From Acidimicrobiaceae bacterium (GTDB lineage Bacteria; Actinomycetota; Acidimicrobiia; Acidimicrobiales; UBA8190), in assembly GCA_003151475.1 (NCBI GenBank), contig PLXQ01000077.1, positions 1 through 64,000 of the forward strand: a DNA stretch of 64,000 nt, written 5' to 3'. The notes below the pieces were generated by a model. That model had not been told where the DNA came from, did not search any database, and was given only the letters and a program-made list of their open reading frames with translations. Below, piece after piece: positions 1 through 9,845 of this stretch. Numbering within the stretch: the stretch's first letter is position 1; the number at the start of each line of letters is the position of its first letter. The position numbers and the translations under genes are program-made.

Positions 1-106
1 GGTGCGTGGATCCCTTGAGACCGCCACAATTCTCGGTGGCATCGGCTTCTGTTCGAAGGTGCCCCCGAACGAATCCTCTGGGATACTCATAGTCCCACCT
101 GGAATC

Positions 107-134
107 GACCTCTCGGCCTAGAGCCGAGCGGGTC
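107..134. other. Hairpin in the leading intergenic region
   Basis: Inverted repeat CTCGGC / GCCGAG (112-117 and 123-128) with a 5-nt loop, extended by GACC / GGTC outside. There is no T-run, so it may be a terminator of a gene left of the window or a 5' UTR structure of the following cyclase gene. Nothing else recognisable lies in positions 1-213. Confidence 0.3.
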
Positions 135-213
135 TGCCGAGCCCTCACTGGGACGGCCTTAAAGCTGCGGATCGAGTCGGCCGATATCAAAAGGGAGCGC
201 TCATGAAGGGCAG

Positions 214-1323
214 ATGACCATGAACTCGAACAAGCAGGATCTGCTCGAAAGCGCACTTGGAGCAGGCGTTGAACAAGCCGCGTGGCGGACCTTCTGGCTC
301 ACGCACATCCGCATCGGATTTGGCATCTTCCTGGTAGAGACGCTTGTGGTCGCGTGTTACCTCGTCCTCACGCCTGAGGGTCCCCATCGCTCGATCCTGT
401 GGGCGGTGGCCGTCCTCTGGCTCCTGCTGGCCCTGGTGGGCATGTCCCTGGCGCCGATCGTGGCCTCGAAGCCGTGGTGTGCCACGTATTCGGTGACCTG
501 GACGGCATTGTCGGCATTCGGAGTCGCCACCGTTGCGATTCTGGACTCCGGTATGAGGAGCCCGCTCCTCGTACTGCTATTCCTCCCCTTGATCTACGGC
601 ACACTGATGTTCACCCCCCGAGCAGCAGCGATCTGTGGCCTTGCCACCCTGGCGTCTTTGGCACTTGTGGCCCTGACCGATCGTGACGTCGCAAGCTCTC
701 CTGGCCGAGTGTTCCTTCTATTTACGGCACTCGCGGGTGCCTCCGCGCTCACAGTTGCTGCCGCGATCAATCGGTCGCATATCGAACAGCACGAGGCACA
801 GCTTCAGGCAGCGTTGGCGGACATGGCGTCCGTTGATGCACTCACAGGGTGTGCCGTCCGGCGAGTGCTACGTCAGCGGATGGAGGAGGAGATCGCTCGA
901 TCGGTCCGCAATCGGAGTCCCCTCAGCCTCCTGATGATTGATGTCGATCAGTTCAAGTCCGTCAACGACACTTTCGGGCACGTCGTCGGCGACCACGTGC
1001 TTGCCAGTATCGGATCTGTACTCCGGCACAATGGGCGAGCATTCGATCTGGTCAGTCGGATTGGAGGGGACGAGTTCGCCCTGCTCCTCCCAGATACCGA
1101 TGTCCCCAGTGCCGTGGAAGTCGCCGAACGTATTCGTCACGACCTCCCTGCCGCAGTCGAGGTTCCCGTGACTCTGAGTATCGGAGTCGGTGGTCTCGAT
1201 CGATCAATGCCGACTTTCGAGCACCTCCTCGACGATGCTGACTTCGCCCTCTACCAAGTGAAGCGAGCGGGGCGAGACGCCATCGCGATTCACCATCCAG
1301 GCCCATCGCCGATTTCGAGGTGA
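214..1323 (+). CDS. Membrane-bound diguanylate cyclase (GGDEF)
   Basis: Predicted to make cyclic di-GMP from two GTP at the inner face of the membrane. The first half (about residues 30-190) has roughly six hydrophobic segments with no recognisable periplasmic sensor domain. The C-terminal half is a complete GGDEF domain: it opens with a variant of the usual DxLTGL entry (VDALTGC), keeps the metal and substrate motif DVDQFKSVND, and has RIGGDEFALLLPD with GGDEF at residues 284-288. RxxD (RAFD) lies exactly five residues before GGDEF, so the product-inhibition I-site is present. Length 369 aa is normal for this architecture. The start at ATG 214 is chosen as the first in-frame ATG after a weak purine-rich stretch (GAAGGGCAG); a second ATG six bases later is possible. 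Monocistronic, followed by a hairpin. The input signal cannot be inferred. Confidence 0.9.
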   Translation: MTMNSNKQDLLESALGAGVEQAAWRTFWLTHIRIGFGIFLVETLVVACYLVLTPEGPHRSILWAVAVLWLLLALVGMSLAPIVASKPWCATYSVTWTALSAFGVATVAILDSGMRSPLLVLLFLPLIYGTLMFTPRAAAICGLATLASLALVALTDRDVASSPGRVFLLFTALAGASALTVAAAINRSHIEQHEAQLQAALADMASVDALTGCAVRRVLRQRMEEEIARSVRNRSPLSLLMIDVDQFKSVNDTFGHVVGDHVLASIGSVLRHNGRAFDLVSRIGGDEFALLLPDTDVPSAVEVAERIRHDLPAAVEVPVTLSIGVGGLDRSMPTFEHLLDDADFALYQVKRAGRDAIAIHHPGPSPISR

Positions 1324-1324
1324 A

Positions 1325-1341
1325 TGATCGTTCAACGATCA
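1325..1341 (+). terminator. Hairpin after the diguanylate cyclase gene
   Basis: Perfect 7-bp inverted repeat TGATCGT-TCA-ACGATCA beginning one base after the stop codon of the cyclase gene. No U-tract follows directly, although a second weaker repeat (GGGAA...TTCCC) ending in TTTTCCC follows within 25 nt. Confidence 0.45.
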
Positions 1342-1818
1342 CGGGAAGGGCCTAGCGTTTTCCCATTTCTGCACCCGGATCAGGAGGGTCAGGGTGCCAC
1401 ATAACGCCGGCTATGGGCCGAGTCTGAGTACCTCCGTCCGTGGACACAGAGCCGGATCGGACCGATCGGTAACATCGCCCAGTCCCAGATGTCGGCATCC
1501 GTCTGAACCGCTCGAACATGCCGGTGATGCGCTATTTGCCATCGGTCCGCTGGTGATCGGGGCCACACTGTATTGCTCGGCGGTGACGATCCCGGGCGGG
1601 TCGCCCGTCGGCCGGGCCACCCGGATCACCGGGGGCGCATAACCGCCCCGAATATGCGTGGCTCCGACGGTGGAGGGCTACCTGCCAGACGTCGACCGGC
1701 ACCGGCACTTTGCGATCGGGGTCGGCGCTGGGAGCGCCGCCGAGCGACAGCGGCTGCGGCGCAGACTCAGTTGCGGACCCGTTGCTTCCACCGTACGGTG
1801 AGGCAGGACACTACGGGG
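1342..1818. other. Gene-poor stretch with possible coding debris
   Basis: No convincing intact gene. Short plus-strand reading frames have protein-like composition: about 1530-1642 (hydrophobic, ends at a stop at 1642) and about 1657-1802 (opening GTG GCT CCG, containing HRHFAIGVGAGSAAERQR). Neither has a clear start signal or a family I recognise; they may be fragments of decayed genes. Confidence 0.25.
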
Positions 1819-2025
1819 GTGACTTTGACCGCCGATCACGCCATCGGAAGAGCGCCGACCGCCGACGACGCCGTGCTCCTGCTTGCGATCCTGAACGGAC
1901 CAGCGGGCGAGCAGGCCTCAGCCGGGATCGAGGTCCTATGGACCTACGGCGAGCCACCGTCATTCGAAGACGTCGTCCGGGAGGTGTCATGCGTTATACC
2001 CCACAAAAGAGCGCACTCGGATTGA
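1819..2025 (+). CDS. Small hypothetical protein, possible remnant
   Basis: A 68-codon frame from GTG 1819 with natural-looking composition (TADDAVLLLAILNGP, IEVLWTYGEPPSFEDV). There is no Shine-Dalgarno site and no recognised family. It overlaps the start of the downstream lipoprotein gene by 37 nt, which could mean translational coupling or could mean it is the 3' end of a decayed gene. Function unknown. Confidence 0.25.
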   Translation: MTLTADHAIGRAPTADDAVLLLAILNGPAGEQASAGIEVLWTYGEPPSFEDVVREVSCVIPHKRAHSD

Positions 2026-4055
2026 GATGGCGACGCCGATTGCGCCGAGCCGCGGTGATGGCAGGCGGAGTCCTCGCTGTCGGCATAGCTGTTGCAGCCT
2101 GCGGCGGCGGCCCATCGACGCCGGGCGTGGCCACGGGCTCGGCGACCACGTTCAATCCGGCTTCCCACGGTTGCGACGTGCTCGTCAGCGCACCCGTCGG
2201 CCATGACTGCCTACTGCCGTGGCCGAACAATGCTTTCACCGAAAAGTCGAACACCGCCACGGGCCTCAAGCTGGACATCACCTCAGCTGAGACGCCAGCC
2301 AACGTCAGTGGCGCCCACATCAGCCCGACCTACCAGGATCAAGGGGACGGCTTCAGCCCTGGTTCGGTGATCATGACTTACATCCCATACCTCAGCCTCG
2401 CGAACTCCGGCATAGTCGATTCGACCGACATCGCGGGTTCGCTCACTACGAACTCGCCGATCGTCATCGTGAACATGAAGACCGGCGCGCACGTTCCCTA
2501 CTTCGCTGAGCTCGACGCCCAGAACCCTAATCCGGCGAGCCAGCTGCTGCTGGTCCGCCCTGCGTACGCGCTGACCGAGGGGCAGCGCTACGCGGTCGTG
2601 CTCCGGAACCTGAAGAACACGAGCAACGGCGAGATCGCTCCTGCAGCCTCAACCGTCGCTGCACTAACCGGGACGCTTAAGCCTGCATCAAGAGGCGTCT
2701 ACATCAAGAACCTGATCAGAGTCCAACTGCACAGCCTGCTCGGAGGTACGACCCCGTACATGGCATGGGACTTCACCGTCGCTAGCGAATTCTCGATCGC
2801 CGGACCGGCGCTCACGATGCGCGATCAGGCGTACAAGACGCTCAAGAAGAATGCGGCCCCGCCGTTCACTGTCTCCTCGGTGACCACCAGCGCGGGCGTG
2901 AGGACGGTACAGGGCACCTTCCAGGTCCCGCTGTTCTTGAAGAGCGCGACCAATTCCTCCTGGATGAAGGTAAACAAGGCGGGACTTCCCGAGATCAACG
3001 GCAAGCGCACGTGGCCCGCGAACTTCATCTGTGTGATGCCGTCGACCATCCAGAGCGGAGGGCCCGCGCTCCCCGCCGTGTACGGCCACGGCCTCTTGGG
3101 GGATGCAAGCGAGGTCGAGGGGCTCAACTTCTCCGACAAGGTGAGCGAAGACATGATGGGCTGCGCCACCGACTGGCTGGGCTTGGATTCCAACGACATC
3201 TCGGAGGTCATTGGGGTCCTCGGCAATCTGTCCGATTTCCAGATGCTCTCAGACCAGATGCTCCAGGGGTTCGTGAACTTCCAGTTCCTCGGACGCCTGA
3301 TCAATAGCCCCGACGGCTTCGCGACCTCTGGCGCATTCAAGGACGGGTCCGGCCACGTTCTGTTCCAGGTCGGAAAGTGCACTTACGTCGGCTACAGCCA
3401 GGGCGGCATCATGGGTGCCGCAGTCTCGGCGATCTCCAACGAGTGGACGAGAGTGTTCCTCGGGCAAGGTGGCATGGACTATGGCGGACTTCTGCTGCAG
3501 CGCTCGGTGGACTGGACCGAGTACCAGGCCTTCTTGAACAAGGCATACCCGAACCTGTACGACCAGCAGATCGGCCTGCAACTCGTACAGTTGCTCTGGG
3601 ACCGGGGCGAGGCTGATGGCTACGCCCAGCACCTCACCTCTGATCCCTACCCGGGCACCAAGGTGAAGCAAGTCTTCCTGATCGAGAATTACGGGGACCA
3701 TCAGGTTGCCAACGTCGGCACGGGTATGCTGGCGCGCACGATCGGCGCTGCTGAGTACGCTCCCGCCTTCACCCGCGGTAGCGGATCGTTCAACACCTCG
3801 TATGGCTTGGGAATCCTCAACCAATCGAAGCCTGTCAAGGCCGCACTCGAACTGTGGGACTTCGGCACGCTGGCACCGCCGACGGACAATCTCGCGCCGA
3901 TCAACGGCTCGGGGGATGGCGCTGACCCCCACAGCTACGGACGGGGAGTTCCGCTGATCGATAGCCAGATCATCGCGTTCCTCAAGACGGGCATCGTGCG
4001 GGACGTCTGCGGACACACGGCATGTCAGGCCACTATCGGAACCTCTAAAGGGTGA
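1989..4055 (+). CDS. Exported lipoprotein of the alpha/beta-hydrolase type
   Basis: Predicted extracytoplasmic, lipid-anchored serine hydrolase. The start at ATG 1989 is supported by the strong site GGGAGGTGTC just upstream; the frame is open further upstream but without a start signal. The N-terminus has an Arg-rich n-region, a hydrophobic core and the lipobox AVAAC followed by GGG, so the mature protein should begin at that Cys. The nucleophile elbow GYSQGG is near residue 468, followed by a candidate Asp/His region (ENYGDHQVAN, about residues 560-570). At 688 aa it is much longer than a minimal hydrolase, and the first 400 residues form an extra domain I cannot name. The substrate (ester, lipid or polyester) cannot be deduced. 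It appears monocistronic. Confidence 0.75.
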   Translation: MRYTPQKSALGLRWRRRLRRAAVMAGGVLAVGIAVAACGGGPSTPGVATGSATTFNPASHGCDVLVSAPVGHDCLLPWPNNAFTEKSNTATGLKLDITSAETPANVSGAHISPTYQDQGDGFSPGSVIMTYIPYLSLANSGIVDSTDIAGSLTTNSPIVIVNMKTGAHVPYFAELDAQNPNPASQLLLVRPAYALTEGQRYAVVLRNLKNTSNGEIAPAASTVAALTGTLKPASRGVYIKNLIRVQLHSLLGGTTPYMAWDFTVASEFSIAGPALTMRDQAYKTLKKNAAPPFTVSSVTTSAGVRTVQGTFQVPLFLKSATNSSWMKVNKAGLPEINGKRTWPANFICVMPSTIQSGGPALPAVYGHGLLGDASEVEGLNFSDKVSEDMMGCATDWLGLDSNDISEVIGVLGNLSDFQMLSDQMLQGFVNFQFLGRLINSPDGFATSGAFKDGSGHVLFQVGKCTYVGYSQGGIMGAAVSAISNEWTRVFLGQGGMDYGGLLLQRSVDWTEYQAFLNKAYPNLYDQQIGLQLVQLLWDRGEADGYAQHLTSDPYPGTKVKQVFLIENYGDHQVANVGTGMLARTIGAAEYAPAFTRGSGSFNTSYGLGILNQSKPVKAALELWDFGTLAPPTDNLAPINGSGDGADPHSYGRGVPLIDSQIIAFLKTGIVRDVCGHTACQATIGTSKG

Positions 4056-4560
4056 CGGTCACGGGGATGTTCCGCGAGTTGAGTAAATGCCTGCCCCAAT
4101 AACCCAACCAAACTCGCTCAGTGAGTGCCACAGATCGCCGGTTCGGTGGTCGTCACCTGCCGTCGGGTGAGCGTTGGGTGCTGCCTCTGGCAAGCGGTGC
4201 CGAACCCATGGTGTGACCGCTCGCAAGTGCCGGGTACAGGACGCCCCCAGGGGCCATCACGGTTGGGCCCTGGCGAGCGCAGAACACCCGTGTTGGTATG
4301 GGCAGGGGAAGGGTGACACCCGACCAGTTCCTCACCGCCGACAGACTGTCCAAGGCGACCCCAAGCCATCCGATAACGCCACGGTGACCGGGGGCAAGCT
4401 CGCCAACGCCCCGCGCGAAAATGCCGGGAGTAGTAAGGCCTCTCGAGGGACCCTAACCGACCGGACCGCGCACAATCGCTCCGGGCTGTGGATACTGCAC
4501 GGGTCGCAACTCCAAGGCCCTGAGGATGCCTTCTTGAGTAGCGGAGTGCTTGAAGCAGAC
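4056..4560. other. Intergenic region without a supported gene
   Basis: About 500 nt between two convergent genes. Open frames on both strands have Arg/Pro/His-rich shadow-like composition and no ribosome binding sites. Short inverted repeats near the 3' end of the hydrolase gene (GTGAC-G-GTCAC around 4054-4064) might help termination. Confidence 0.5.
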
Positions 4561-7065
4561 TCAATCGAGATCGGGATTGGCTGCGAAGTTGATTGATTCG
4601 CCGAAGTCCATGGAGCGGCCCGTATCGTCATACTCAGCGCACGAGGGACCGGCTGCGACACGAGCTGGAGTGAGGTAGCGATCTCTTAGGGCCATCCAGA
4701 ATCCAACTTTGGAAACGTCGCCGCCGAGGTTCTTGAGTTTCTCGTCGGCCGCCGCGTGCAGAATGAGGCCCTTTCGGTGGCGCCCCTGGCCGGCAACGGC
4801 CATGGAGATAGCGTCGACTTCGAAGGAAGTTTCGAGTTCGTCCCCGAGCTCGAGAGCCGCCTGCAAGCTCACCATGTAGCGACGTTCCGCTTCTTCCACA
4901 TCCCCGCGAATCAGGGCGCAGTCGCCAAGGAAGTGGTGGGCGTAGTGGATGACCTTCCGATCTCCATGGGCTACGGCGATGGGCAGTGCAGCCCGTGTGC
5001 GTTGTTCAGCCTCATCAACCCTGCCGAGTGCCACCAGCGCCTGGCAGACTTCGATCTCAGCCAAATTGAGGAGCCGGGGGTCGCCTAGTCGTTGACGGAT
5101 GGTGCGACACTCTTCGAACCTGGTCAAGGCCTCCTCGGGCCGGCCGGCGAAGAACGCGCCCCAGCCCTGGCTTTCGAGACCCAGCGCAACTTCACCTTCC
5201 TGGCCAAGAGCGCGCCACATCGCGAGGCTCGCTTCGGCAGGTGCCGACGCTGACTCGTCGCCGACCATACCTGCGAGGAATCCAATGCCCCAAAGCGCTC
5301 TCGCCACTTCTTCACTCATGCCATCACGGTCCATCAGGGCCCCAGAGAGACGATGCCGACCCTCGGTGTAGTGCGAATGAAGTTGCCAGAACCAGGCGAG
5401 ATATCCAGCCAGAGCGAGCTCATCGTCTCGGTGATGTTCACCCGCCCAATCCAGCGCCGCCCGTAGGTTGTCGTGGTCGAGCTCCAAACGCTCCAGCCAA
5501 AGATCCTTTGCTTCCACCCGTCCGCTGTAGGCGCGAGCGGCAACGTCGAGGAAGTGGCTGAGGTGACGATCCTTCGTCGGCAGCACTTCGTCGAACTCCG
5601 CCAGCCGCGCCGCAGAGTATTGGCGAATGGTCTCGAGTTGGCGGTATCGGGCCGTATCGGCATTGAAAAGCACGAGAGACTTATCGACGAGCGATCCGAG
5701 ACGGTCGATTATCTCGGCTTCGTCAGATGGCGCCGCCCCCACGGCTTCGGCCGCCTCGAGATCGAAACCACCGGCGAAGACGGAAAGCCGTCGCAGGAGG
5801 TCCTGTTCTCGGGCATCGAGTAGGTCGTAACTCCAGTCCACAGTCGCCCGAAGCGTTTGCTGGCGTTCCGACGCGGTGCGGTCTCCGGTGGTCAGCAATC
5901 GGAATCGATCGGTCAACCTCTCTTCGATTTGGCGCGGTGTCAGCATGCGGGCACGAGCCGCGGCGAGTTCGATGGCCAATGGGATTCCTTCCAACTTTCG
6001 ACAGATTGATTCAATCGCCATGAGATCGTCTGACGCTTGGGCCCGGGCTTTGAAGAGACGGACCCCTTCCTCATCTGGCAGCGAGGGAACGGGCCACGCG
6101 TGTTCGCCAGCGATTCCGAGGGGCTCGCGACTCGTAGCGAGAATCGACAGTCCCCTGTGGTGACGGAGGAGCAAGTCGGCGACAGTAGCGACCTCTCCAA
6201 TGAGATGTTCGCAATTGTCGAAGAGAAGGACGAGATCCTTACCCTCCAGGCGTGAGTCCAAGGAATGCGTTACGGACTCGTCGTCAAAGGGCGTGACACC
6301 CAGGGTCCGTGCCACTGTCTCAGGGAGAAGTTCCGGACTCGAGAGCGACGCCAGTTCGACCAGCCAAGCCCCATCACTGCGCTGAGGAACGAGCTCAGCG
6401 GCAACTTGGAGCGCCAATCGGGTCTTCCCTACGCCACCAGGCCCCACCAGGGTTACCAGACGGTGCTGCTCAACGAGCGAGAGCACCTCTGCAATCTCTG
6501 CCTCCCTGCCGATGAAGCTCGTGAGTTGCACCGGCAAGTTGTGCATGTGCAAGTCCAGAGTCCGCAACGGAGGGAACACCTCACGGAGACCGCTTGCTTT
6601 GACTTGGAACAGACGGTGTAGCCCCGATAGATCTCGCAACTGATGCTCGCCCAGATCGACCAGGTTGATTCCCTCCAATAGCGCAGCAGTCGAGTTAGCA
6701 ATCAGGATCTGACCACCGTGACCGACTCCCATGACCCTCGCCGCACGATTGAGAGGGGGACCGAAGTAGTCGTCCCCCCGTTGCTCGGCTTCACCCGTTG
6801 CGATTCCCATCCTCACGGGAAGCTCGAGGGACAGCTGTGCAGCGACCGCCGCGATTACGGCCGAGTGCGGCGACGAGAACGCGGCGACCACGCCATCCCC
6901 AGTGTGCTTGAACAACCACCCACCCTGGGCCTCGATCGTGCTTCGCAGGACCTCGTCGTGAGCGGCCAACATTGCACGCATTTCAACCTGATCCGCTTCC
7001 CAACGACGTGTAGAGCCCTCGATATCGGTAAAGAGGAAGGTCACGGTTCCCGATGGCACGGCCAT
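4561..7065 (-). CDS. Class III nucleotidyl cyclase - AAA-like ATPase - TPR regulator
   Basis: An 834-aa multidomain signalling protein. Residues about 5-170 are a class III adenylate/guanylate cyclase domain with VTFLFTDIEGST (first metal Asp), HTGDGVVAAF (second Asp) and LNRAARVMG (transition-state region). Residues about 215-520 form an NTPase of the kind found in large actinobacterial regulators: Walker A GPGGVGKTRLALQ, Walker B VLLFDNCEHL and the sensor-like ATSREPLGI. The C-terminal ~300 residues are Ala/Leu/Arg-rich and fit TPR repeats (for example ALGRVDEAEQRTRAALPIA). Mycobacterial relatives often end in a LuxR helix-turn-helix; none is visible here, so it probably acts through cAMP or protein contacts rather than DNA. 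The start at ATG 7065 is chosen because GGGAGG lies 10 nt upstream and the conserved cyclase domain begins at once; an in-frame extension to 7206 is unlikely. Confidence 0.85.
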   Translation of the reverse strand: MAVPSGTVTFLFTDIEGSTRRWEADQVEMRAMLAAHDEVLRSTIEAQGGWLFKHTGDGVVAAFSSPHSAVIAAVAAQLSLELPVRMGIATGEAEQRGDDYFGPPLNRAARVMGVGHGGQILIANSTAALLEGINLVDLGEHQLRDLSGLHRLFQVKASGLREVFPPLRTLDLHMHNLPVQLTSFIGREAEIAEVLSLVEQHRLVTLVGPGGVGKTRLALQVAAELVPQRSDGAWLVELASLSSPELLPETVARTLGVTPFDDESVTHSLDSRLEGKDLVLLFDNCEHLIGEVATVADLLLRHHRGLSILATSREPLGIAGEHAWPVPSLPDEEGVRLFKARAQASDDLMAIESICRKLEGIPLAIELAAARARMLTPRQIEERLTDRFRLLTTGDRTASERQQTLRATVDWSYDLLDAREQDLLRRLSVFAGGFDLEAAEAVGAAPSDEAEIIDRLGSLVDKSLVLFNADTARYRQLETIRQYSAARLAEFDEVLPTKDRHLSHFLDVAARAYSGRVEAKDLWLERLELDHDNLRAALDWAGEHHRDDELALAGYLAWFWQLHSHYTEGRHRLSGALMDRDGMSEEVARALWGIGFLAGMVGDESASAPAEASLAMWRALGQEGEVALGLESQGWGAFFAGRPEEALTRFEECRTIRQRLGDPRLLNLAEIEVCQALVALGRVDEAEQRTRAALPIAVAHGDRKVIHYAHHFLGDCALIRGDVEEAERRYMVSLQAALELGDELETSFEVDAISMAVAGQGRHRKGLILHAAADEKLKNLGGDVSKVGFWMALRDRYLTPARVAAGPSCAEYDDTGRSMDFGESINFAANPDLD

Positions 7066-7543
7066 GCCCCCAGCCTCCCACGGGGGAATCCCAGACCGCT
7101 CGATATCACCTCTGAATATGGCCAGACACCCCCACCGAGGGCAGCGCGAACATGCCGGATCCGGTGAGGACCGGAGGAACTCATCGACAGGTCCACCCAT
7201 TCGCAATCACGCGCTCTCGTCGATACAGCGCGGGCAGGCCCCAGGTCAGCTCCAGAGGAACGGCACATCCAGGACCGGGGCCCATGCGGATACACCCGCC
7301 GCTCCCTGCTCACATTTCCGTGCGACTCGCGAGCGCCTTGAGCCCCTGGGTTGGGCCGGTGTCGCAGGCTCCAAAGCGCTGCCTCGGGCCTCCATCTCGG
7401 GTCGCCGGTCGAGGTTGAACTCGCTGGCGACGGGCGCCCGGCTACACGTGGTCGAACCGCAATCCCCTGGCAGCTGTGGCCATGTATCCCGACCGCCGGT
7501 TTGATTACGTTCTATCGGCTTGGCCGCGCCTCGGAGCCCTGGG
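7066..7543. other. Intergenic region without a supported gene
   Basis: About 480 nt between two minus-strand genes. It must hold the promoter and the ribosome site (GGGAGG at about 7073-7080, minus) of the cyclase-ATPase gene. Frames present are short and shadow-like. No strong hairpin was noticed. Confidence 0.45.
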
Positions 7544-9673
7544 TCACCCTGTGGTGATGGAGGCATCTCGTTTGAGTAGATCGAGGAGTTGTGCCGCAGG
7601 CTGTGGCCGGGCGAAGTAGAAGCCCTGGCTGGCTTCGCATCCCAATGCTTGTAGTAGCAGATGCTGCTCAAGTTCCTCCACCCCTTCGGCCACCGTGTGG
7701 AGGCCGAAGTCACTGGCCAGCGTCAAGATCGCACGAATCAATCGGGCCGGCTCTGGACGAGTGGCGACATCGATCACGAAGGCGCGGTCGATCTTGAGCG
7801 TGTCAACGGGAATCTCGTTGAGCAGGCTAAGTGACGAATACCCTGTGCCAAAGTCGTCGATGGCGATTCTCACACCGATTCCTCTGAGTTGGGTCAGAAC
7901 ACGAACCGCCGATTCGGTGTCCTCCATGATGGAGCTCTCGGTAATCTCCAGTGTCAGGCGCTCGAGCTCCAGACCGGCGGCGGCGGCGGCGCTGCAGACG
8001 GTGTCGAACAGCGTCGGATCCCTGAGCTGCCGGGCCGACAGATTCACGCTGAGACCAAGTCCGTCGCCGCCGACAACCTCTTTAGTAAAAGCGACGAACT
8101 CCTGGCAGGCGTGCCGGAGCATCCAGTCACCGATCTCGACGATGATCCCCGACGGCTCGGCGATCCCGATGAATTGGTCGGGCATGACCAAGCCGCGCTC
8201 AGGGTGGTTCCACCGAATCAGGGCTTCGACGCCCCCGATGGTCCCCGAGACGTGGTCGACGATGGGCTGGTAGTACACCTGGAACTCGTCCTCGGTGAGG
8301 GCACGCCGAAGATCGGCCTCCACCTGCATGCGATCGAGGATTCTCGAATGCATGCCGGAGGCGAAGACCTCGTAACCCCCCTCGTTCTTCGCCTTGGCCG
8401 CGTACATGGCGAGATCGGCGTTGCGAAGCAGGTCTTCGGCGCTCTCGGTGCCGGACTCGTCCAACGCCATACCGATGCTGGCCGTGACAAAGACCTCCGA
8501 GGAGTCGATTCGGAACGGTTCGGCGAATGATGCCACGAGGCGTTCGGCTGCCGAGCGAGGGTACGAATCGAGGGCGACCCCTTCGAAAAGGACACCGAAC
8601 TCGTCGCCGCCGAGCCGAGCGATGGCGTCGGCGTCACGAAGAGCCGCTCGCAACCGGTCTGCCGTCTGCTTGAGCAGCTCGTCGCCGAGGGCGTGACCGT
8701 GGAGGTCGTTCACGGTTTTGAACTTGTCCAGGTCGATGAACAGAAGGACAACGCCTCCACCGATTCGCCCCCGGCGCCGCATGGCCTGATCCAGTTGCTC
8801 TGTGAACAGCGCACGGTTGGCCAGGCCAGTGAGGGTGTCATGGAAAGCCTGGTGGCGGAGCTGGTCTTCGAGGACCTTCTGGTCGGTGACGTCACGGCTG
8901 TTGAGCACCAGTCCGCCCACACTGGGCTCGTGGATGAGGTTGGTGACGACCGTCTGGAGATGGCGCCACGAACCATCGGCATGGCGGACCCTCCAATCGA
9001 CCACCATTTCGCCCGAGTCCTCGGTCAGGAAGTCGACGATGCTGTGCCACCGTTGCCTGTCGGAATCATGAATGGCATCGACAAGGTTAGTGCCGAGGGT
9101 GCGTTCTTCGTCCCAGCCCAGGATGCGCTCGACGGAGGGACTCTGGAACAGGATGGTGGCATCGGCGTCGACGATGGCGACGAGGTCGGAGGCGTTCTGC
9201 ACCAAGGCTGAGAAGCGAGCCTCTCGGGCCTGTAGTTCTGCCGTGCTCAGCTCCACCTCTGTGGTCAGATGGGCTTCTCGGGTGGACAGCCGCCGCACTC
9301 CGCCGAACAGCGCGGTCACGAACTGACCGATCACCACGAAGAATATTCCCCTGCTCACCCAGTCGCTCAGTGCCTGGGGCGTATTGGTGGAGACGTCAGC
9401 GGGCAGGAGTGGCCCCGCCACGAACGTCGAGATGACGGCCGTCACCAGAGCCCCCACCGGTCCGAAGCGCAGACCGGCCAGGAACACAGGAATGTAGAAC
9501 CAGTGTGGCGCGGCGTTGGTCCCCCCGCCGAGGTAATACGCCGCCACCCAAGACAAGCCGGTCAGCGCCGCTATGACAGCCAGTGCCGCCGGCGCGGGCA
9601 GGTTCATCAAGGTAACGGCGGCAATGATCCGATCCGCCCGAGATCTTGAATTCGTCGCGTCCCTTTCAGTCAT
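7544..9673 (-). CDS. Membrane PAS-GGDEF-EAL protein
   Basis: A 709-aa c-di-GMP turnover protein. Residues about 20-125 hold four or so membrane segments. Residues about 150-270 are a PAS sensor (ARFSALVQNASDLVAIVDAD, then DRQRWHSIV and a PAC-like end QTVVTNLIHEP). The GGDEF domain has LFIDLDKFKTVND, RLGGDEF with GGDEF at 355-359, and an RxxD I-site (RDAD) five residues upstream. The EAL domain has EALIRWNHP (EAL 483-485), DDFGTGYSSLSLL and VAEGVEELEQ, the metal and catalytic motifs of active c-di-GMP phosphodiesterases. Both activities are therefore plausible. It is transcribed divergently from a second protein of the same architecture only 172 nt away. The site AGAGAGAGA precedes ATG 9673. 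Confidence 0.93.
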   Translation of the reverse strand: MTERDATNSRSRADRIIAAVTLMNLPAPAALAVIAALTGLSWVAAYYLGGGTNAAPHWFYIPVFLAGLRFGPVGALVTAVISTFVAGPLLPADVSTNTPQALSDWVSRGIFFVVIGQFVTALFGGVRRLSTREAHLTTEVELSTAELQAREARFSALVQNASDLVAIVDADATILFQSPSVERILGWDEERTLGTNLVDAIHDSDRQRWHSIVDFLTEDSGEMVVDWRVRHADGSWRHLQTVVTNLIHEPSVGGLVLNSRDVTDQKVLEDQLRHQAFHDTLTGLANRALFTEQLDQAMRRRGRIGGGVVLLFIDLDKFKTVNDLHGHALGDELLKQTADRLRAALRDADAIARLGGDEFGVLFEGVALDSYPRSAAERLVASFAEPFRIDSSEVFVTASIGMALDESGTESAEDLLRNADLAMYAAKAKNEGGYEVFASGMHSRILDRMQVEADLRRALTEDEFQVYYQPIVDHVSGTIGGVEALIRWNHPERGLVMPDQFIGIAEPSGIIVEIGDWMLRHACQEFVAFTKEVVGGDGLGLSVNLSARQLRDPTLFDTVCSAAAAAGLELERLTLEITESSIMEDTESAVRVLTQLRGIGVRIAIDDFGTGYSSLSLLNEIPVDTLKIDRAFVIDVATRPEPARLIRAILTLASDFGLHTVAEGVEELEQHLLLQALGCEASQGFYFARPQPAAQLLDLLKRDASITTG

Positions 9674-9845
9674 TCTCTCTCTGGTATCGACCGGCCTTCA
9701 TCGAACCTTGATCCCAGGCACGGGGTCGGAGTTACAAACGAGTCCTCCCGGCACAATGCCCGGGGCTCATGGTGACGATGTCGGTGGGCCCCAGCCCTGG
9801 TCAGCGGGAATCAAGATGTGACTCTGAGCTGCCGATATCGCCCAG
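9674..9845. promoter_or_regulatory. Divergent promoter region of two PAS-GGDEF-EAL genes
   Basis: A 172-nt spacer between two head-to-head c-di-GMP genes; promoters for both must lie here. I could not fix -35/-10 pairs with confidence. AGAGAGAGA before 9673 is the likely ribosome site of the left gene; GATATC at about 9835-9840 is a possible -10 for the right gene, which starts at GTG with no clear ribosome site. Confidence 0.4.

Noticed and set aside
4174-4596. 140-codon plus-strand frame between the hydrolase and cyclase-ATPase genes
   Set aside because: Composition is shadow-like (Arg/His/Ser-rich without hydrophobic pattern), there is no start signal, and the frame runs into the antisense of the cyclase-ATPase gene.
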